Source: Methylobacterium thuringiense (GTDB taxonomy: Bacteria; Pseudomonadota; Alphaproteobacteria; Rhizobiales; Beijerinckiaceae). From it: 35,324 bases of DNA. Below are positions 9,270 through 17,450 of this stretch, piece by piece; within the stretch, counting starts at the first letter, position 1, and every line of letters begins with the position of its first letter. The notes below the pieces were generated by a model, which had not been told where the DNA came from, did no database searches, and saw only the letters and a list, made by a program, of their open reading frames with translations. The translations under genes and the position numbers were made by a program. The stretch is from positions 1-35,324 of the forward strand of contig NZ_BPRA01000028.1 of the NCBI RefSeq assembly GCF_022179645.1, in the 5' to 3' direction.

Positions 9270-9985
9270 GGCACCGTCCTCACCTCGGCAGCCAGGACGT
9301 AGCCACCGCCCCAGACGGTCTTGAGGAGCCCTGGGTTGGCCGGGTCGCGTTCCAGCTTGCGCCGGAGGCGGCTGACCTGGTTGTCGATGCTGCGGTCGAA
9401 CGCGTCGGCGGTCCGGCCGCTGGTCAGGTCGAGGAGCTGGTCACGGGACAGCACCACCCTCGGGTGCCGGGTCAGCGCCGCCAGCAGGCGGAACTCGGCT
9501 GTGCTCAGCGTCACCGGTGTGCCGGCGTCGTCGACGAGCTCGCGCCGGTCGGTGTCCAGCGTCCAGCGGTCGAACGCCAGCTTACGTCCGTCCGCCCCGT
9601 CCCGGGTCCGGGGAAGCGCGCGCGTGCGCCGGAGGAGGTTCTTGATGCGGGCGAGGAGCTCGCGCGGCTCGAACGGCTTCGTGACGTAGTCGTCGGCCCC
9701 GATCTCCAGGCCGACGATCCGGTCGGTCCCCTCTGCCAGAGCGGTGAGGAGGATGACGGGCGTGTCGTACGCCTCCCGGATGTGGCGGCAGAGCGAGAGC
9801 CCGTCCTCGCCCGGCATCATCACGTCGAGGAGCACCAGGTCGATGGCGTTTCCCGCGAGAACGACGCGAGCGGCCGCGGCGTCGGCCGCGACGGTGACCC
9901 TGAGCTCGTGCTTCCTAAGGAAGGCCGCGAGCGGATCCCGGATGTCGCGATGGTCGTCGACCACCAGGATGTGTGCGTCGTCCAT
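9266..9985 (-). CDS. OmpR-family response regulator
   Basis: A 239-residue regulator. The receiver has Asp10/Asp11, phospho-acceptor Asp54 (LLDVMMPG), Thr81 and Lys103 (TKPFEPREL). The C-terminal winged helix (about 135-235) shows the typical LSTAEFRLL, DRSIDNQVSRLRRKLE and VWGGGYVLA segments. It is the first gene of the pair, followed with a 4-bp overlap by its kinase. Its target may include the divergent exported-protein genes from 10175, 189 bp away, by inference from position. Confidence 0.95.
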   Translation of the reverse strand: MDDAHILVVDDHRDIRDPLAAFLRKHELRVTVAADAAAARVVLAGNAIDLVLLDVMMPGEDGLSLCRHIREAYDTPVILLTALAEGTDRIVGLEIGADDYVTKPFEPRELLARIKNLLRRTRALPRTRDGADGRKLAFDRWTLDTDRRELVDDAGTPVTLSTAEFRLLAALTRHPRVVLSRDQLLDLTSGRTADAFDRSIDNQVSRLRRKLERDPANPGLLKTVWGGGYVLAAEVRTVP

Positions 9986-10174
9986 GTTCCGAACCTTTCG
10001 TCCCGGACCCTAACGCGTGGCGCTGTCCGCCTCCCGAGGGATTCTGTCGCGAGATGTATCGGGACCTTCGAACACGCGACGGCTCGCGACGAAAACGGGG
10101 TTTCCCGGCAAATCCCTGCGACAGGCCAGCGGCAAGGTGCGGGCAGTCGAAACACCGCATCGGGAGACGAGGCG

Positions 10175-10522
10175 ATGACGAAGGAAGCGGTACGCGCGCC
10201 GACCCTGTTGAGGCGGCTCCTGCCCGCGGCCCTGCTGGCGGCCGGTCTGGCGGCGCCGCTGGCCTCCGCCGGCACGGCCGAGGCCCGCGACGGCTGCGGC
10301 CTCGGGGGTCACCGCGGGTTTTACGGCTACTGCCGGCCCAACCTCGGACCGAGGGTGTTCTACCGGCCCTACGCCTTCCGGCCCGCGTTCTACGGACCGC
10401 GACGGTTCGGTTGGGGCGGTCCTCGCTGGCACCGCTGGGGCGGCTACCGGCATGTTGGCTGGGGCCATCGCGGGTGGGGCCACCAAGGCTGGGGCCATCG
10501 CGGGTGGCATCACCGTTGGTGA
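10175..10522 (+). CDS. exported GCG_CRPN-type repeat protein
   Basis: A 115-residue exported protein. The signal peptide runs to about residue 37 (hydrophobic LLPAALLAAGLAAPLASA, likely cut near AEA). The mature part opens with DGCGLGGHRGFYGYCRPN, the GCG...CRPN element that precedes repeats in a family seen in Methylobacterium and relatives. Then come Trp/Gly/His-rich repeats (GHRGWGH type). The His and the Cys pair suggest metal or surface binding, but no function is established. The ATG at 10175 follows GGGAG. A longer in-frame open frame upstream is the antisense of the response regulator and is not coding. Confidence 0.82.
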   Translation: MTKEAVRAPTLLRRLLPAALLAAGLAAPLASAGTAEARDGCGLGGHRGFYGYCRPNLGPRVFYRPYAFRPAFYGPRRFGWGGPRWHRWGGYRHVGWGHRGWGHQGWGHRGWHHRW

Positions 10523-10593
10523 CACTATTGAGGCTTGGGGTTGTGCCATCCGGCGCGGCCCCGCGACGACCCTTTGACGGGAGAGGTGCGATC

Positions 10594-10986
10594 ATGACGA
10601 AGGCTATCGCCTGCCTGACCCTGTGCACGCTCCTGGCGGGGTCTGCCGCCTCCGCCCAAACGCCTGTCGGCACCAACCCGCCGAAGGACCCAAGCCTCGG
10701 CGTCGACTTGTCGACGTTCCTTGCGCGGAACCGCACACGGATCATGCTGGCCGACGCCGACCACGACGGGCGCGTCAGCCGGGCGGAATGGGCGGCCTGG
10801 TGGGACGCCCGTCCCGGCAAGGGACCCTACGACCCTGCCGGGCGGTTCCGGGCCATCGACGCGGACGGCGACGGCTTCCTCACCGACGAGGAGATCGACG
10901 CTACGTCCACCAAGCGGTTCGCACGGCTCGACGCCGACCACGACGGTCGCGTCGTCCGCGCGGAGCGACCCTGCCGCGCCAAGTGA
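10594..10986 (+). CDS. exported EF-hand calcium-binding protein
   Basis: A 130-residue exported protein with a signal peptide cut at about residue 21 (ASAQ). It has three EF-hand loops: Asp54-Glu65 (DADHDGRVSRAE), Asp89-Glu100 (DADGDGFLTDEE) and Asp113-Glu124 (DADHDGRVVRAE). All three keep the Asp at positions 1, 3 and 5, the Gly at 6 and the acidic residue at 12, so calcium binding is likely. GGGAGAGG precedes the ATG. It lies 71 bp after the first GCG_CRPN gene and 86 bp before the second, probably in one transcript. Confidence 0.88.
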   Translation: MTKAIACLTLCTLLAGSAASAQTPVGTNPPKDPSLGVDLSTFLARNRTRIMLADADHDGRVSRAEWAAWWDARPGKGPYDPAGRFRAIDADGDGFLTDEEIDATSTKRFARLDADHDGRVVRAERPCRAK

Positions 10987-11072
10987 ACCGAACGCCCGGG
11001 ATCGGGGTTCGGATAGCGATTTCCCCCAGGGCACGGCCCGTATGCCGCGCCCACCAGAATGAAAGAATCAGG

Positions 11073-11345
11073 ATGAAGCTCACAGGTCTCATCGTCGCCG
11101 GGTTCGCGACGCTGCTCATGGCAGGCGGGGCCCAGGCCCTGCCCATGCCGGCCGGCGGCATCGGCATCGACGCCCCCATCGTCCAGGTCCGCGCCGGCTG
11201 TGGCTTCGGCGCCCATCGCGGTCCGTTCGGGGGCTGCCGCCTGAACCGCGGGCCGCGCGGTGCCATGCGGCGGGCCATCACCGGCGCACCGCGCGGTTGT
11301 CCGCCCGGCCTCTACCGCGGACCGGGCGGTCGCTGCCGCCGCTGA
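11073..11345 (+). CDS. small exported GCG_CRPN-like protein
   Basis: A 90-residue exported protein with a signal peptide of about 23 residues. The mature part contains AGCGFGAHRGPFGGCRLN, which parallels the GCG...CRPN element of the protein encoded at 10175, then an Arg/Gly/Pro-rich tail with two more Cys (RGCPPGLYRGPGGRCRR). Function is unknown. A strong hairpin at 11388 ends the three-gene group. Confidence 0.78.
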   Translation: MKLTGLIVAGFATLLMAGGAQALPMPAGGIGIDAPIVQVRAGCGFGAHRGPFGGCRLNRGPRGAMRRAITGAPRGCPPGLYRGPGGRCRR

Positions 11346-11387
11346 CGACGACGGCTCGTTCGATCCCGGACTGAACGCCACTCCTCA

Positions 11388-11423
11388 AGAGCCTCGCCAG
11401 GTCGACCGACTTGGCGAGGCTCT
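11388..11423 (+). terminator. terminator after the exported-protein group
   Basis: A perfect 12-bp stem (AGAGCCTCGCCA with TGGCGAGGCTCT) and a 12-base loop lie 43 bp after the stop at 11345. The U tract is poor (TGCCGTAA follows), but the stem is strong. Confidence 0.65.
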
Positions 11424-11541
11424 GCCGTAATGAGGGTCGGACGGTTTGGCATCCTCAGCAACGGCGAGACGCATACGCCCCATTCTCACCGAGGTGGCTG
11501 AGTATGCTTCCGCAGAATTGATCGTCTCTCGGCCGCGCCTG

Positions 11542-11880
11542 TTAGCCCGCGTCGCGCGTGAAGGCGTCGAATGCCCGGGCGCTGTAGACAAGCGCCGCGC
11601 CGGCATTCAAGGCCACGGCGACACCCAATGCCTCGACCATCTCCTCCTGGCTCGCGCCGGCCTTGCGCGCGGCGTCGGTATGGAAGGCGATGCATCCATC
11701 GCACCGGGTCGTCACCGCCACGGCGAGGGCGATCAATTCCCGCGTCTTGTCATCGAGCTTCGGCTCCTTCGGCTTGGCCGATGCCAGCTTGTCATGTGCG
11801 CTAAGGAGTTCGGGGCTGATCTGACCCATCTGTCCCAGGGTGGACATCAGTTCACCACGGTAGCCATTCCAATTTTCCAT
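11542..11880 (-). CDS. carboxymuconolactone decarboxylase-like (AhpD-fold) protein
   Basis: A 112-residue all-helical protein of the CMD/AhpD family. The redox motif Cys60-Asp-Gly-Cys63 with His67 (CDGCIAFHTDAARKAGAS) is the alkylhydroperoxidase-type signature, so a thiol-based peroxide-detoxifying role is plausible; the true substrate is unknown. The start ATG at 11880 follows GGAGGAGATC, a very strong ribosome site, so the longer frame to 11979 is rejected. It lies downstream of the Crp/Fnr gene and a broken small gene on the same strand. Confidence 0.88.
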   Translation of the reverse strand: MENWNGYRGELMSTLGQMGQISPELLSAHDKLASAKPKEPKLDDKTRELIALAVAVTTRCDGCIAFHTDAARKAGASQEEMVEALGVAVALNAGAALVYSARAFDAFTRDAG

Positions 11881-11998
11881 CTCGGATCTCCTCCAAATGC
11901 GGCTCTGTCGGGAGCCGTCCTTAACGAGACGCGAACCGATGCGCCTACCATCTAGTAGGTAGCTTGGCGTCATAGCCATGGCAACCTGGCCGACGTCC

Positions 11999-12302
11999 TC
12001 ATGGTAGCCGTACGGAACGACGTCCTTTGGTGCGCTTGCCGTCGGCCGCCGGCGCGGGCTCCTCCAGCGGATCGGGCGGCGGATTGGAAATCAGCGCGGC
12101 GATCCGTCGAAGCTCGGCCCGGGCCCTCTCGCAGATGTCGGTTACGTCGTCGTGCCCGTGGCCCGGGGACGATGACCGTGCAGAGGTGCTCGTAACCGCT
12201 CGACGCATGGACCGCGAAGGTCACCGACCAGACCGGGGCCCTGCCTGGGCCGTATGTCGTAAATTCGATTTTTCGCGGTTCGACGCGAAGGCCGATATCC
12301 AT
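11999..12302 (-). pseudogene. small gene with a +1 frameshift, unknown function
   Basis: Two minus-strand frames join into one plausible protein of about 100 residues. The first runs from an ATG at 12302 (MDIGLRVEPRKIEF) to HLCTVIVPG near 12160. The second, one frame over, starts at HGHDDVTDICERARAEL and runs to SVRLP at the stop at 11999. Removing one C from the CCCC run in GTCCCCGGG (around 12157-12165) restores a single frame. The original protein would mix beta-rich and helical parts and match no family I recognise. It may be a true pseudogene or a sequencing error. There is no clear ribosome site at the ATG. Confidence 0.45.
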
Positions 12303-12379
12303 GTCGATGACGTCCGAACTTGATTGATCGATCAGCAGGGATTCCGCCTGCCGGCCGCCAGGCTCGCCCGGTCGATGAC

Positions 12380-13012
12380 CTACACTTGGCCACGTCGTAC
12401 CTCGACGAGGCCTTCGTCCGCCCATTCGCCCAGGAGGCGGCTGACGACCTCGCGCACGCTGCCGACGTCCGACGCAAGTTGCTGGTGGGTCTTCCAGACG
12501 ATCCCGTCGACATCGGCCTCGACCAGCAGTCGCCGGGCAAGGCGTTGCTCCAAGGGGGCGAACGCGATCTCCTCCACCAGGTCGAACATTCCCGACAGGA
12601 GCTTGGTGTAGTCGTCGAGGACGAAGGTCCGAAACGCGTCGCTCTCCCGCATCAGCTGGCGGAAGGTGTCGGACGGGAGGGCGGCCAGCTCGGTTCGGGC
12701 CTCGGCGACGCTCTGCGCCGGGAAGCCCCCGCCCGACAGGAGGCATTGGGTGGTGAGGACGCAGGTCCCGCCGGCGCCGACCTTGTAGATCAGCATCTCC
12801 CGGCCACCCTCGGACATCCGGAATACCCGGGTCCGGCCGTCGATGCACATAAGGTAGTTCGCGCACGAGTCCTGAAGCTCGTAAGCAATCGCCCCGGCTT
12901 CCAGGATGGGGAAAGCGACCGTGCCCCGCGCGAGCTGAAGATGGCTCGCGCTGAAATCCCGGACCAGCGGAAATCGCTCGATCCAGCGCTCGACCTGATC
13001 GGCGCTCTGCAT
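12380..13012 (-). CDS. Crp/Fnr-family transcription regulator
   Basis: A 210-residue regulator. An N-terminal cyclic-nucleotide-binding-type beta barrel (about 20-135) is followed by the dimer helix (FAPLEQRLARRLL) and a C-terminal winged helix with THQQLASDVGSVREVVSRLL (about 175-194), the usual recognition-helix pattern. The barrel holds Cys50, Cys56, Cys84 and Cys90, so redox or ligand sensing is possible, but the N-terminal Cys cluster of true Fnr is absent. The ATG at 13012 follows GAGGAGGAAG. It is divergent from the pentapeptide-repeat gene, with 212 bp between. Confidence 0.92.
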   Translation of the reverse strand: MQSADQVERWIERFPLVRDFSASHLQLARGTVAFPILEAGAIAYELQDSCANYLMCIDGRTRVFRMSEGGREMLIYKVGAGGTCVLTTQCLLSGGGFPAQSVAEARTELAALPSDTFRQLMRESDAFRTFVLDDYTKLLSGMFDLVEEIAFAPLEQRLARRLLVEADVDGIVWKTHQQLASDVGSVREVVSRLLGEWADEGLVEVRRGQV

Positions 13013-13224
13013 GGTCTTCCTCCTCGGGCTGGCGGTCATTGAGCGCCACCATGCCCCGGTCGATGCGTGAAACCTTGGGATCCACAGCCTTCGGTGACCT
13101 GGGTCACAGACGCTTGGAACTGACCTCAGTACCACCGTCCTTAGAGAACAAAAATCCGCTCGGGCGACGGCATGAGGAAGCAAAGGCTTCCCGTGGGCCG
13201 GGGCGAAACCATCGGGAGAAAACC

Positions 13225-14025
13225 ATGCGCCGCCTCGCCCCCCTTCTGCTCGCTTCCATGCTCCTGGCTGCTCCCGCCCATGCCGAGCAGGACCTGCTCC
13301 TGGGTGCCGACATGGGCTCTGCCGCGATGACCAAGGCCGAGATGACCCGGGCCGACGTCGAGGCGCTGATCGCCAAGGCGGACGGCAAGCCCATCGACCT
13401 CTCCGACAAGGCGCTCGCCGGCCTCGACCTCTCCGGGCTCAACCTCAAGGGCGCGAACCTGCGTACCGCCCGGCTCAACAAGGCCAACCTGCGGGGCTCC
13501 GACCTGTCGGGCGCGAACCTGGAGCAGGCCTGGTTCATCAAGGCCGACCTTAGCGGCGCCAAGCTCGTCGGCGCCAAGATGTTCGGCATTACCGCCCGAG
13601 ACGCGAACCTCAGCGGGGCCGATCTCAGCCGGTCGATGCCCATCGGCGACTTCAAGGGCGCCAACATGAGCGGAGCGACCCTCGTCGACCTCAAGGGCGG
13701 CGCCGACATCAAGAACCAGTCCATGGGCCTGATGCGGGCCGTGTTCGTCTCGGTGAACCTCAGGGGTGCCAACCTGAAGGGGGCGAACCTCGGTCGCTCG
13801 CGTCTGGAATACGCCGACCTTACGGATGCCAACCTCACCGACGTGGTCCTGATGGGATCCGACCTGTCGGGGGCGAACCTCACCGGTGCGACCGTGTCGG
13901 GCGCAGACTTCAAGAACGTCGACGTCAGCGGCGCCCGCCTCGTCTCCCTCAAGGGGCAGGACAGCGCTAAGGACTGGTCCGCCCGCGTGAACGTCGACCG
14001 CGCGATCACCGGAGCGTCGAACTGA
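13225..14025 (+). CDS. exported pentapeptide-repeat protein
   Basis: A 266-residue protein with a signal peptide (about 1-21, LLLASMLLAAPAHA). From about residue 58 it is built of A(D/N)LXX pentapeptides (LSGANL, LKGANL, LTDANL), which fold as a right-handed quadrilateral beta helix. A break at about 150-175 (VDLKGGADIKNQSMGL) splits the repeats into two blocks. The last 25 residues are repeat-free. Most such proteins have no known role; export argues against a gyrase-protecting type. GGGAG precedes the ATG at 13225. A small hairpin follows the stop. Confidence 0.9.
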   Translation: MRRLAPLLLASMLLAAPAHAEQDLLLGADMGSAAMTKAEMTRADVEALIAKADGKPIDLSDKALAGLDLSGLNLKGANLRTARLNKANLRGSDLSGANLEQAWFIKADLSGAKLVGAKMFGITARDANLSGADLSRSMPIGDFKGANMSGATLVDLKGGADIKNQSMGLMRAVFVSVNLRGANLKGANLGRSRLEYADLTDANLTDVVLMGSDLSGANLTGATVSGADFKNVDVSGARLVSLKGQDSAKDWSARVNVDRAITGASN

Positions 14026-14034
14026 GTCCCGAGG

Positions 14035-14051
14035 CCCGCCGCCTTGGCGGG
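14035..14051 (+). terminator. short hairpin after pentapeptide gene
   Basis: A 6-bp GC stem (CCCGCC/GGCGGG) with a 5-base loop lies 10 bp after the stop. There is no T tract, so termination is uncertain. Confidence 0.3.
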
Positions 14052-14207
14052 AAGCGTGCCTACGTCCGGATGTCCATCCCCGTCGTACGGACGGACCGGC
14101 AGGTGGCGATCCAACCCACTCCTCGGGTTGGCTCGATCCCGATCCGACAGCGGCCGTTCCAAGGCTTCGTGGTCTCCTTCCGGTCCTGAGGGCAGTCTTT
14201 TCCCCCG

Positions 14208-15041
14208 TCAGGCCCTGGTGCGGATGCCGTTCTTCAATCTGTCGGCGCTTCCGGGGTCGTGAGCGAACTGCGTCACGACGGGGTGACGACGGCACAGCGC
14301 CCTCAAGCGCTCGGTCGTATCGCGGTGACGTTCATAGCTCTGCGCCACGCCATCGACGTCGCCCGTCAGCATGGCCTGCTCGTCATAGGACGCATCGCCC
14401 GCGACGAGGACGAGATGGTCGTCCTGCTCGATCGCGACGGATTGGTGCCCGTCCGTGTGCCCGGGCGTCGGCACGATGCGGATGCGTCCGTCCGACGTCA
14501 GCTTCGTACTGGCCTCGAAGCTTTCCCAGGGTCCGTCGGCATGCTCGACCGTGCGGGGCTTGAACCAGTCGGGATAGTGCATGTTCAGGTAGCCGTTCAG
14601 CGGACCCGTCCGGGCCAGGGCCGCCTTCGCCTCGGTGGCGCTCAGCACGAACTCGCTGCGGGGAAAGCCGGGAATGCCGCCCGCATGGTCTCCGTGCATG
14701 TGGGTCATCACGACCCAACGTACGTCGCGCGGATCGAAGCCGAGCGCCCGCACCCAGGCCTGCGCTTCCTCCTCCGGCTTCACCCAACGTCGTTCGCAGG
14801 TCCGCATGAACGGGTGCCACCACGGCTGGTAGCCGGGATCGTTTGCATGCGAGCTCTCGCCCGTATCGACGAGAACCAGACCTTCCGGGTGCTCCACCAG
14901 CCAGCAGCCGATGGGCAGGCGCGGGCTCCAGTTCCTGTCCAACATGACATCGAGGGCGCGTCTCGGTCGCGCCTTCTGAAGGGCGTGCTGGTGGCGGGAC
15001 TTGATCTGGACGTCGCCCGTTCGGATGGGGTGGATCTTCAC
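14208..15041 (-). CDS. N-acyl homoserine lactonase-like metallo-beta-lactamase-fold hydrolase
   Basis: A 277-residue metallo-hydrolase. The zinc signature THMHGDHAGG gives His114, His116, Asp118 and His119; further ligands are probably His195 (PGHTDGHQ), Asp216 (AGDASY) and His261. The order and size fit lactonases of the AiiA/AttM type, which open the ring of acyl-homoserine lactones or related lactones, but other MBL hydrolases share these motifs. The GTG at 15041 follows AAGGA. It is divergent from a TetR gene, 73 bp apart, with an operator-like palindrome between, so the TetR protein probably represses it until a ligand appears. Confidence 0.85.
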   Translation of the reverse strand: MKIHPIRTGDVQIKSRHQHALQKARPRRALDVMLDRNWSPRLPIGCWLVEHPEGLVLVDTGESSHANDPGYQPWWHPFMRTCERRWVKPEEEAQAWVRALGFDPRDVRWVVMTHMHGDHAGGIPGFPRSEFVLSATEAKAALARTGPLNGYLNMHYPDWFKPRTVEHADGPWESFEASTKLTSDGRIRIVPTPGHTDGHQSVAIEQDDHLVLVAGDASYDEQAMLTGDVDGVAQSYERHRDTTERLRALCRRHPVVTQFAHDPGSADRLKNGIRTRA

Positions 15042-15054
15042 AGGATGATTCCTT

Positions 15055-15074
15055 AAAACGACATTTGTAGTTTT
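15055..15074. promoter_or_regulatory. TetR operator candidate (20-bp palindrome)
   Basis: The half-sites AAAACGACA and TGTAGTTTT flank a central TT and match as reverse complements at 8 of 9 positions. The site lies in the 73-bp gap between the divergent lactonase-like and TetR genes, in unusually AT-rich DNA, where binding would block both promoters. This is the standard arrangement for TetR autoregulation. Confidence 0.7.
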
Positions 15075-15114
15075 TAAATGGATCAAGCGAACGGTGTCGT
15101 CAACGGGAGATGCC

Positions 15115-15711
15115 ATGACCGACGCAAGCCCTCCCCGTCGGCGGGAAGGAGGCCGGAATGCCCGCGTGCGGGAAGCCGTCAGGGACGCAGCGAAGGCCGA
15201 GCTCCTGCAGAACGGCATCCTGGGTCTGTCCCATCGCGCGGTGGCCGACCGGGCCGGGGTCGATCCCTCGACCGTCTATCGACGCTGGCCGACACGCGCG
15301 GACCTGCTGGCGGACATTCTCGTCAGCGTGTCCGACGATGCCGTCGCGATACCGGATACGGGCACCCTCGAAAGCGATCTGACCGCCTATCTCGAACAGG
15401 TCGCGACGGCCTTGTCGAACCCGGTCCATGAGCGACTGGTGCGCTGGGCCATGGCGGCGGGGGATGGCAGCGACGAGACGGCCGATGCGGCCATCGCCGC
15501 GTTCTGGACGCATCGCTTCCAGCAGGCCATGGCCGTGATCGACCGTGCATCGGAACGCGGCGAAGCGGGGTTGGGCCTGGATGGCCTCCGCCTGATCGAA
15601 AGGCTCGTGGCTCCCGTCTGGTTTCGCCTTCTTGTTCTCCGAAAGCCCGTCGACAAAGCCTTCGTGAAAGACTGCGTCGCCGAAGCCTTGAGTACGCATC
15701 CCGTCACGTGA
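15115..15711 (+). CDS. TetR-family transcription regulator
   Basis: A 198-residue repressor. The N-terminal helix-turn-helix (about 20-66) has LSHRAVADRAGVDPSTVYRRW and then PTRADLL, the family signature. The C-terminal ligand domain carries the VIDRASERGEAG and LIERLVAPVWFRLLV segments, as in TetR_C proteins with a C-terminal DUF-type dimer domain. GGGAG precedes the ATG at 15115; an in-frame GTG at 15094 is less likely. It is divergent from the lactonase-like gene, its likely target. A decayed copy of its C-terminal part is present at 24.1-24.3 kb. Confidence 0.92.
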   Translation: MTDASPPRRREGGRNARVREAVRDAAKAELLQNGILGLSHRAVADRAGVDPSTVYRRWPTRADLLADILVSVSDDAVAIPDTGTLESDLTAYLEQVATALSNPVHERLVRWAMAAGDGSDETADAAIAAFWTHRFQQAMAVIDRASERGEAGLGLDGLRLIERLVAPVWFRLLVLRKPVDKAFVKDCVAEALSTHPVT

Positions 15712-16039
15712 TGTCGGTGTCAGGCAGCATGTTCGCTCCGGTGCCGTGACCTGCGTTCGATGGCGGCGTGATCTGTCAGCCTTCGAGCTTGGACCATGCA
15801 GAGGCGGATCTTTCCGCCACCCGACCTCGCCACGTCCATGACGATTCTGCCGTTCCCGAACGCGAGGATCGGCTTGAATCCCACCCGGCCGAGATCCCGA
15901 TGGACGGCCCGCGGTCAATTGGGATCTCGACGATGCCTTCCCTGTCTCACCGGGAAACAGGAACGGCGCCGATGGAACGCAATCGGTGCAGGGACGTCAC
16001 TCCCCTCCACATCGGCATGGAAGCAGGCGGCATGAGAGC
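15712..16039. other. gene-free stretch
   Basis: This 328-bp gap between the TetR and MFS genes holds no convincing gene. A minus-strand frame (about 15718-15915) has protein-like composition (AVHRDLGRVGFKPILAFG) but is closed upstream by a stop and lacks a good start, so it may be a decayed remnant. No terminator or promoter stood out. Confidence 0.4.
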
Positions 16040-17275
16040 ATGAGCGGGAACGCGGAACGGTTGGGTCCGGCGAACGGAGCCGGGGAGGCGCGGGACCTGC
16101 ACCCGCGCAAGTTCGACCTCCTCAACCTGACCCTGGTCGACGTCAACGGCGGGCTCCGACCCTACCTCAACGTCTTCCTGCTCGTGCACCGGGAGTGGAG
16201 CGCGACGACCGTCGGGTTGGTGACCACCATTGCGGGTCTCATCGGCGTCGGCCTGCAGGCGCCCCTCGGCGCCGTCATCGACCGGGCGCGCGACAAGCGT
16301 ATGGCCATTGTGGCCGCCCTTCTGGCGGCGTCGGTCGGGGCTGCGGTGATCGCGATCTGGCCGCAGTTCTGGCCCGTGCTGGTGGCCTTCACGGTCCTGA
16401 CCGCGGCGGGCAGCAGCTTCACTCCGACCATCGCCGGCCTCACGCTCGGCATCTTCCCGAAGGCGCGCCTCTCGCGCCGGATGGGCCGCAACAGCGCCTG
16501 GTACCGCGGCGGCAACGTCTGCATCGCCGTCCTGATCGCCCTGGTGGGCTACGGCTTCCCGGATCGGGCCGTGTTCTTCCTGGTACCCGCCCTATCGCTG
16601 CTGGCGGCGGCGGCCGTGCTCTCCATACCGCGCGACATCGTCGGACAGGAGATCGCTGAGGAGGTGAAGCCGAAGGCGAAGGGCGGCTCCGCACTCAAGG
16701 TGCTCCTCGCCAACCGCCCCCTCCTGATCTTCGCCGCGTCGATCTTCCTGTTTCAGTTGGCGAACGGGCCGATGGCCTCGCTCGTCGCCCAGAAGATCTC
16801 CTTGGCGCACGAGGATTGGTCGGCGGCGATCACGTCGACGACCATCATCGCGGCCCAGGTCGTGATGCTCCCCATGGCCATCCTGGTCGGACGACTTGCC
16901 GATGGCTGGGGGCGCAAGCCCATCATCCTGTTCGCGTTCGCGATGCTGCCTGTCCGGGCGCTGCTCTACACGGTGTCCGACGACGCGATCTGGCTGTTCG
17001 CGGTCCAGTCCCTGGAGGGCGTGAGCACCGGCCTCTACAGCGCGATCAAGCCGCTGATGATCGCCGACTTCATGGAGGACAAGAGCCGCTACAACCTCGC
17101 CTCGGGAGCCATCGCGACCGTCCAGGGCGTCGCCATCGCCCTGTCGAACGTGCTTGCCGGCAGCATCGTCGACCTCAGCGGGTTCACCGCGGCGTTCCTC
17201 GTCTCCAGCGCCATCGGGACCGCCGCGGCCCTGCTGCTGACCCGGATGCCGGAACCGTCGGGCGTCAAGGCCTGA
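16040..17275 (+). CDS. MFS transporter
   Basis: A 411-residue inner-membrane protein with about 12 hydrophobic segments in two halves, joined by a charged loop (about 205-220, EEVKPKAKGG). Between helices 2 and 3 it has GAVIDRARDKR, a form of the MFS motif A, repeated in the second half as GRLADGWGRKP. It lacks features that would tell its substrate. The ATG at 16040 is chosen because it begins the soluble N-terminal tail that precedes helix 1; the ribosome site is weak. It stands alone downstream of the TetR gene, and a functional link to it is possible but unsupported. Confidence 0.87.
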   Translation: MSGNAERLGPANGAGEARDLHPRKFDLLNLTLVDVNGGLRPYLNVFLLVHREWSATTVGLVTTIAGLIGVGLQAPLGAVIDRARDKRMAIVAALLAASVGAAVIAIWPQFWPVLVAFTVLTAAGSSFTPTIAGLTLGIFPKARLSRRMGRNSAWYRGGNVCIAVLIALVGYGFPDRAVFFLVPALSLLAAAAVLSIPRDIVGQEIAEEVKPKAKGGSALKVLLANRPLLIFAASIFLFQLANGPMASLVAQKISLAHEDWSAAITSTTIIAAQVVMLPMAILVGRLADGWGRKPIILFAFAMLPVRALLYTVSDDAIWLFAVQSLEGVSTGLYSAIKPLMIADFMEDKSRYNLASGAIATVQGVAIALSNVLAGSIVDLSGFTAAFLVSSAIGTAAALLLTRMPEPSGVKA

Positions 17276-17450
17276 ACTTTGGGTCGCGACAACGTCCGGT
17301 ATCCCGACCCGTGCCCGATCCTGGGATCGCGCCGAACCCTGCCGGCGGTCGCGAATGGGTGTCCGATGAGGCGGGAACACGGACCACGCGGAGGCATTGG
17401 GGCTGGAAGATCGCAGTCCCAATGGCAGCCGGAACGGACATCACTCTGCA

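Noticed and set aside
9464-10174. Upstream in-frame extension of the exported GCG_CRPN gene
   Set aside because: It is antisense to the response regulator; the signal peptide and ribosome site place the start at 10175.
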